Of a stretch of DNA of 34,897 bases, positions 32,821-34,897 are shown one piece after another. Position numbers and translations under genes: made by a program. Within the stretch, counting starts at the first letter, position 1. Every line of letters starts with the position of its first letter. The stretch covers positions 1 through 34,897 of the forward strand of contig CAZTUT010000013.1 of the NCBI GenBank assembly GCA_964616395.1, written 5' to 3'. The notes below the pieces were generated by a model, which did no database searches, was not told the DNA's origin, and was given only the letters and a program-made list of their open reading frames with translations. The stretch is from JALHMQ01 sp964616395 (GTDB taxonomy: Bacteria > Pseudomonadota > Gammaproteobacteria > Burkholderiales > Burkholderiaceae_F).

Positions 32821-33150
32821 TCAAGAGGGTTCGGCGTGGCGATGCTTGAGCGGCTCGTGGTCGTGGTTGCGCACCCGGTCCTTGTGGCGCAGCACCTGGC
32901 GGTCGAGCTTGTCCATCAGCGCATCGATGGCGGCGTACATGTCCCCGTTCGTGTGCTCGGCGTGCAGGCTGCTGCCGCGCACGCGCAGCGTGATCTCGGC
33001 CTTCTGGCGTAGCTTGTCCTCGACCGACAGCACGACATCGGCATCGATCACGCTGTCGAAGTGGCGGTGGATGCGGCCGAGCTTTTCCTCGACATAGCTG
33101 CGCAGCGCCGGAGTCACTTCAACGTGGTGCCCATGGATGATCAGGTTCAT
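32821..33150 (-). CDS. hpf: Ribosome hibernation promoting factor (short HPF/YhbH)
   Basis: HPF binds the 30S subunit in resting cells and promotes inactive 100S ribosome dimers. The 109-residue product carries the S30AE domain: MNLIIHGHHVEVTPALRSYVEEKLGRIHRHFD, AEITLRVRGSSLHAEHTNGDMYAAIDALMDKLDRQV, then a His-rich charged tail. It is the short form, without the dimerisation domain of long HPF. The ATG at 33150 has AAGGA eight bases upstream. It follows rpoN by 55 bases and ends at a strong terminator, so the lptB-rpoN-hpf run is one likely unit. Confidence 0.96.
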   Translation of the reverse strand: MNLIIHGHHVEVTPALRSYVEEKLGRIHRHFDSVIDADVVLSVEDKLRQKAEITLRVRGSSLHAEHTNGDMYAAIDALMDKLDRQVLRHKDRVRNHDHEPLKHRHAEPS

Positions 33151-33205
33151 GCGTTGTTCCTTGGCAAGGTTGACGATTGCACGAAGGGCGCGGACCCGGG
33201 CGCGG

Positions 33206-34699
33206 CTACAGCGACTTGCGCAGCGCCACCGGTCCGATCTTCAGGGCCTCGCGGTACTTGGCGACCGTACGCCGCGCCACCATGATGCCCTGCTCGCCCA
33301 GCAGTTCGGCCAGACGGCTGTCGGAAAGGGGATTCTTGGGGTCTTCAGCTCCTATCAATTGACGGATTAGCGCCCGGATCGCGGTCGACGACGCGGCGCC
33401 GCCTGCTTCGGTGGCCACATGGCTGCCGAAAAAGTACTTCAGTTCGAAAACGCCGAAGGCCGTGGCCATGTACTTGCCCGTCGTCACGCGCGAGATCGTG
33501 GATTCGTGCAGGCCGACTGTGTCGGCGATTTCCCGCAGCACCAGCGGCCGCATGGCGATCTCGCCATGGGTGAAGAAGTTCGACTGGCGCTCCACGATCG
33601 CCTGCGACACCCGGAGAATGGTGTCGAAGCGCTGCTGCATGTTGCGGATCAGCCAGCGAGCTTCCTGGAGCCGGGTTGACCACGAGGCGTCTTCCTTGTT
33701 CCTGTCGGTCCTGCGTTCGGCTTTGACCGCGGCTGCGTAGTCTGGGTTCACGCGCAGCCGCGGCATGACATCGGGGTTTAACTGAGCCACCCAACGGCCA
33801 CTCTTGCGTCGCACGTGAATGTCGGGGACCACGTAGTCCGTGCGGCTCTGGCTGAAGCCTACGCCCGGATGCGGGTTCAATCCAAGAATTACCTGCTGTG
33901 CAGCGCGCAATTGCTCGTCCGAGACCTCCAGGACCCGCCGCAGGCGAACGAAGTCGCGCGCCGCCAGCAGTGCCAGGTGGTCACTGACAATGCAGCGCGC
34001 CAGCCGCAGTGCCTCGATGGCTGCGGCCGGCAGACCGGCGCGCGTGACCGGCAGCGCATCGATCTGCAGCCGCAGGCATTCGGCCGGCGAGCGTGCGCCG
34101 ACGCCGGGCGGATCGAAGCTCTGAAGCAGCGCCAGCGCGGCGGTCACTTCCTCGAACTCGACCTGCGCCTCGGACGGGCACAGTGCGCACACTTCATCGA
34201 GCGTGCAGGTCAGGTAGCCGTTTTCGTCGAGCGCATCGATCAGCATCTCGACCAGTACGCGGTCGCGGGCACTGGCGCGCGTGGTTGCAAGCTGCTCCAG
34301 CAGGTGTTCGGTCAGCGTGGGCGTGGCGCTGGCCCAGTCCAGCGGACTGCCGTCGTCATCGTCGCGCTCGCCGCGACTGCTGCTAGCGCCCCAGTCGGCC
34401 AGCGGCTCGTCGGCGCCTGCCGGTTCGGCGGCCACGTCATCGCCGCCCGCGTCGGCGGTCGCCGACGTCGACGTGGTGGTCACCTGTGACGATGGGCCGA
34501 TGATCGCGCCATCGGCCGCTACGCGCAGCGCCGTGGCCAGCGGATCGTCGAGACGCTCCAGTAGCGGATTTTCGACCAACGCCTGCTCGATTTCCTGGTT
34601 CAGCTCGAGCGTTGACAGTTGCAGCAGCCGGATCGACTGCTGCAACTGCGGGGTCAGCGCCAGGTGCTGACCGAATCTGAGCTGGAGTCCGGCTTTCAT
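33206..34699 (-). CDS. rpoN: RNA polymerase sigma-54 factor RpoN
   Basis: Sigma-54 drives transcription from -24/-12 promoters together with AAA+ activators, notably for nitrogen metabolism. The 497-residue product has the N-terminal Gln/Leu-rich activator-interaction region (LQLRFGQHLALTPQLQQSIRLLQLSTLEL), an acidic Ala/Asp-rich linker (about 60-115), the core-binding region, and the C-terminal DNA-binding part ending in the RpoN box ARRTVAKYREAL. Length is normal. I start at the ATG at 34699 (MKAGLQLRFG), matching the family; another in-frame ATG at 34708 adds three residues. lptB ends 24 to 33 bases upstream. Confidence 0.97.
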   Translation of the reverse strand: MKAGLQLRFGQHLALTPQLQQSIRLLQLSTLELNQEIEQALVENPLLERLDDPLATALRVAADGAIIGPSSQVTTTSTSATADAGGDDVAAEPAGADEPLADWGASSSRGERDDDDGSPLDWASATPTLTEHLLEQLATTRASARDRVLVEMLIDALDENGYLTCTLDEVCALCPSEAQVEFEEVTAALALLQSFDPPGVGARSPAECLRLQIDALPVTRAGLPAAAIEALRLARCIVSDHLALLAARDFVRLRRVLEVSDEQLRAAQQVILGLNPHPGVGFSQSRTDYVVPDIHVRRKSGRWVAQLNPDVMPRLRVNPDYAAAVKAERRTDRNKEDASWSTRLQEARWLIRNMQQRFDTILRVSQAIVERQSNFFTHGEIAMRPLVLREIADTVGLHESTISRVTTGKYMATAFGVFELKYFFGSHVATEAGGAASSTAIRALIRQLIGAEDPKNPLSDSRLAELLGEQGIMVARRTVAKYREALKIGPVALRKSL

Positions 34700-34732
34700 C
34701 GCATGCATGGCGCCGTCCAGCGGCGCGCGGCG

Positions 34733-34897
34733 CTACATCCGGAAGTGCTCGCCCAGATAGACCCGCCGCACCGACTCGTTGGCCACGATCTCCTCGGGGC
34801 GGCCCGCCGCCAGTACCTCGCCTTCATTGATGATGTAGGCGTGGTCGCAGATGCCCAGCGTCTCGCGCACGTTGTGGTCGGTGATCAGCACGCCGAT
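34733..34897 (-). CDS. lptB: LptB, LPS export ABC ATPase (C-terminal fragment, cut by window edge)
   Basis: Only the last 54 codons are present; the gene continues past the window end. The fragment reads GVLITDHNVRETLGICDHAYII, with the ABC H-loop histidine in TDHNV, then NEGEVLAAGRPEEIVANESVRRVYLGEHFRM, the standard C-terminus of LptB. LptB powers lipopolysaccharide transport from the inner membrane through LptFGC. Its position before rpoN is conserved across many proteobacteria. Confidence 0.93.
   Translation of the reverse strand: MGVLITDHNVRETLGICDHAYIINEGEVLAAGRPEEIVANESVRRVYLGEHFRM

Overview
This is a roughly 35 kb chromosomal window of high GC content (estimated by eye at about two thirds). 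It looks like a betaproteobacterium, most likely of the order Burkholderiales. The evidence is gene order: lptB-rpoN-hpf-ptsN-hprK-rapZ and TPR protein-lolB-ispE-tRNA-Gln-prs-rplY-pth-ychF are both familiar betaproteobacterial neighbourhoods, together with the divergent rsmD/ftsY pair beside coaD and the ftsEX genes. I see no insertion sequence, phage, integrase, CRISPR array or rRNA. This is core chromosome with a few unusual genes placed inside conserved blocks.

Layout. Bases 1-3860: the heat-shock sigma factor rpoH (minus strand) has a near-perfect CIRCE operator in its leader. Divergent from it is an apparent operon of a strongly altered ClpX-like AAA+ ATPase, an unrecognised lipoprotein and a SIMPL-domain protein. 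Bases 3870-9940: ftsX and ftsE (minus), where FtsE has lost several ATPase signature residues. Next come polyphosphate kinase ppk1 and sixA (plus), convergent with ppx (minus), so polyphosphate synthesis and breakdown sit together. Bases 9940-13815: a 309-base gene-free stretch with a perfect 22-bp palindrome, ftsY (minus), then rsmD, coaD and a DUF418 membrane protein (plus). Bases 13815-24825: a long minus-strand series. Read in transcription order from the high-coordinate end it is TPR protein, lolB, an apparently exported methyltransferase, ispE, tRNA-Gln, prs, rplY, pth, a patatin-like protein, ychF, a MOSC protein and a small secretin-like protein. Bases 25000-29102 (plus): mutM and mutY, two enzymes of 8-oxoguanine repair, flank a dynamin-family GTPase. 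Bases 29099-34897 (minus): the sigma-54/PTS-Ntr cluster lptB (partial), rpoN, hpf, ptsN, hprK, psiF, rapZ and a LON-domain protein.

Themes. Stress and nutrient regulation recurs: sigma-32 with an HrcA operator, sigma-54 with nitrogen-PTS components, polyphosphate metabolism with a possible Pho box, a ribosome hibernation factor and oxidised-guanine repair. The best candidate for something undescribed is the AAA+ protein divergent from rpoH. It keeps the ClpX ATPase motifs but lacks the zinc domain, the aromatic pore loop, the RKH loop and the IGF ClpP-docking loop. The degenerate FtsE is the second.
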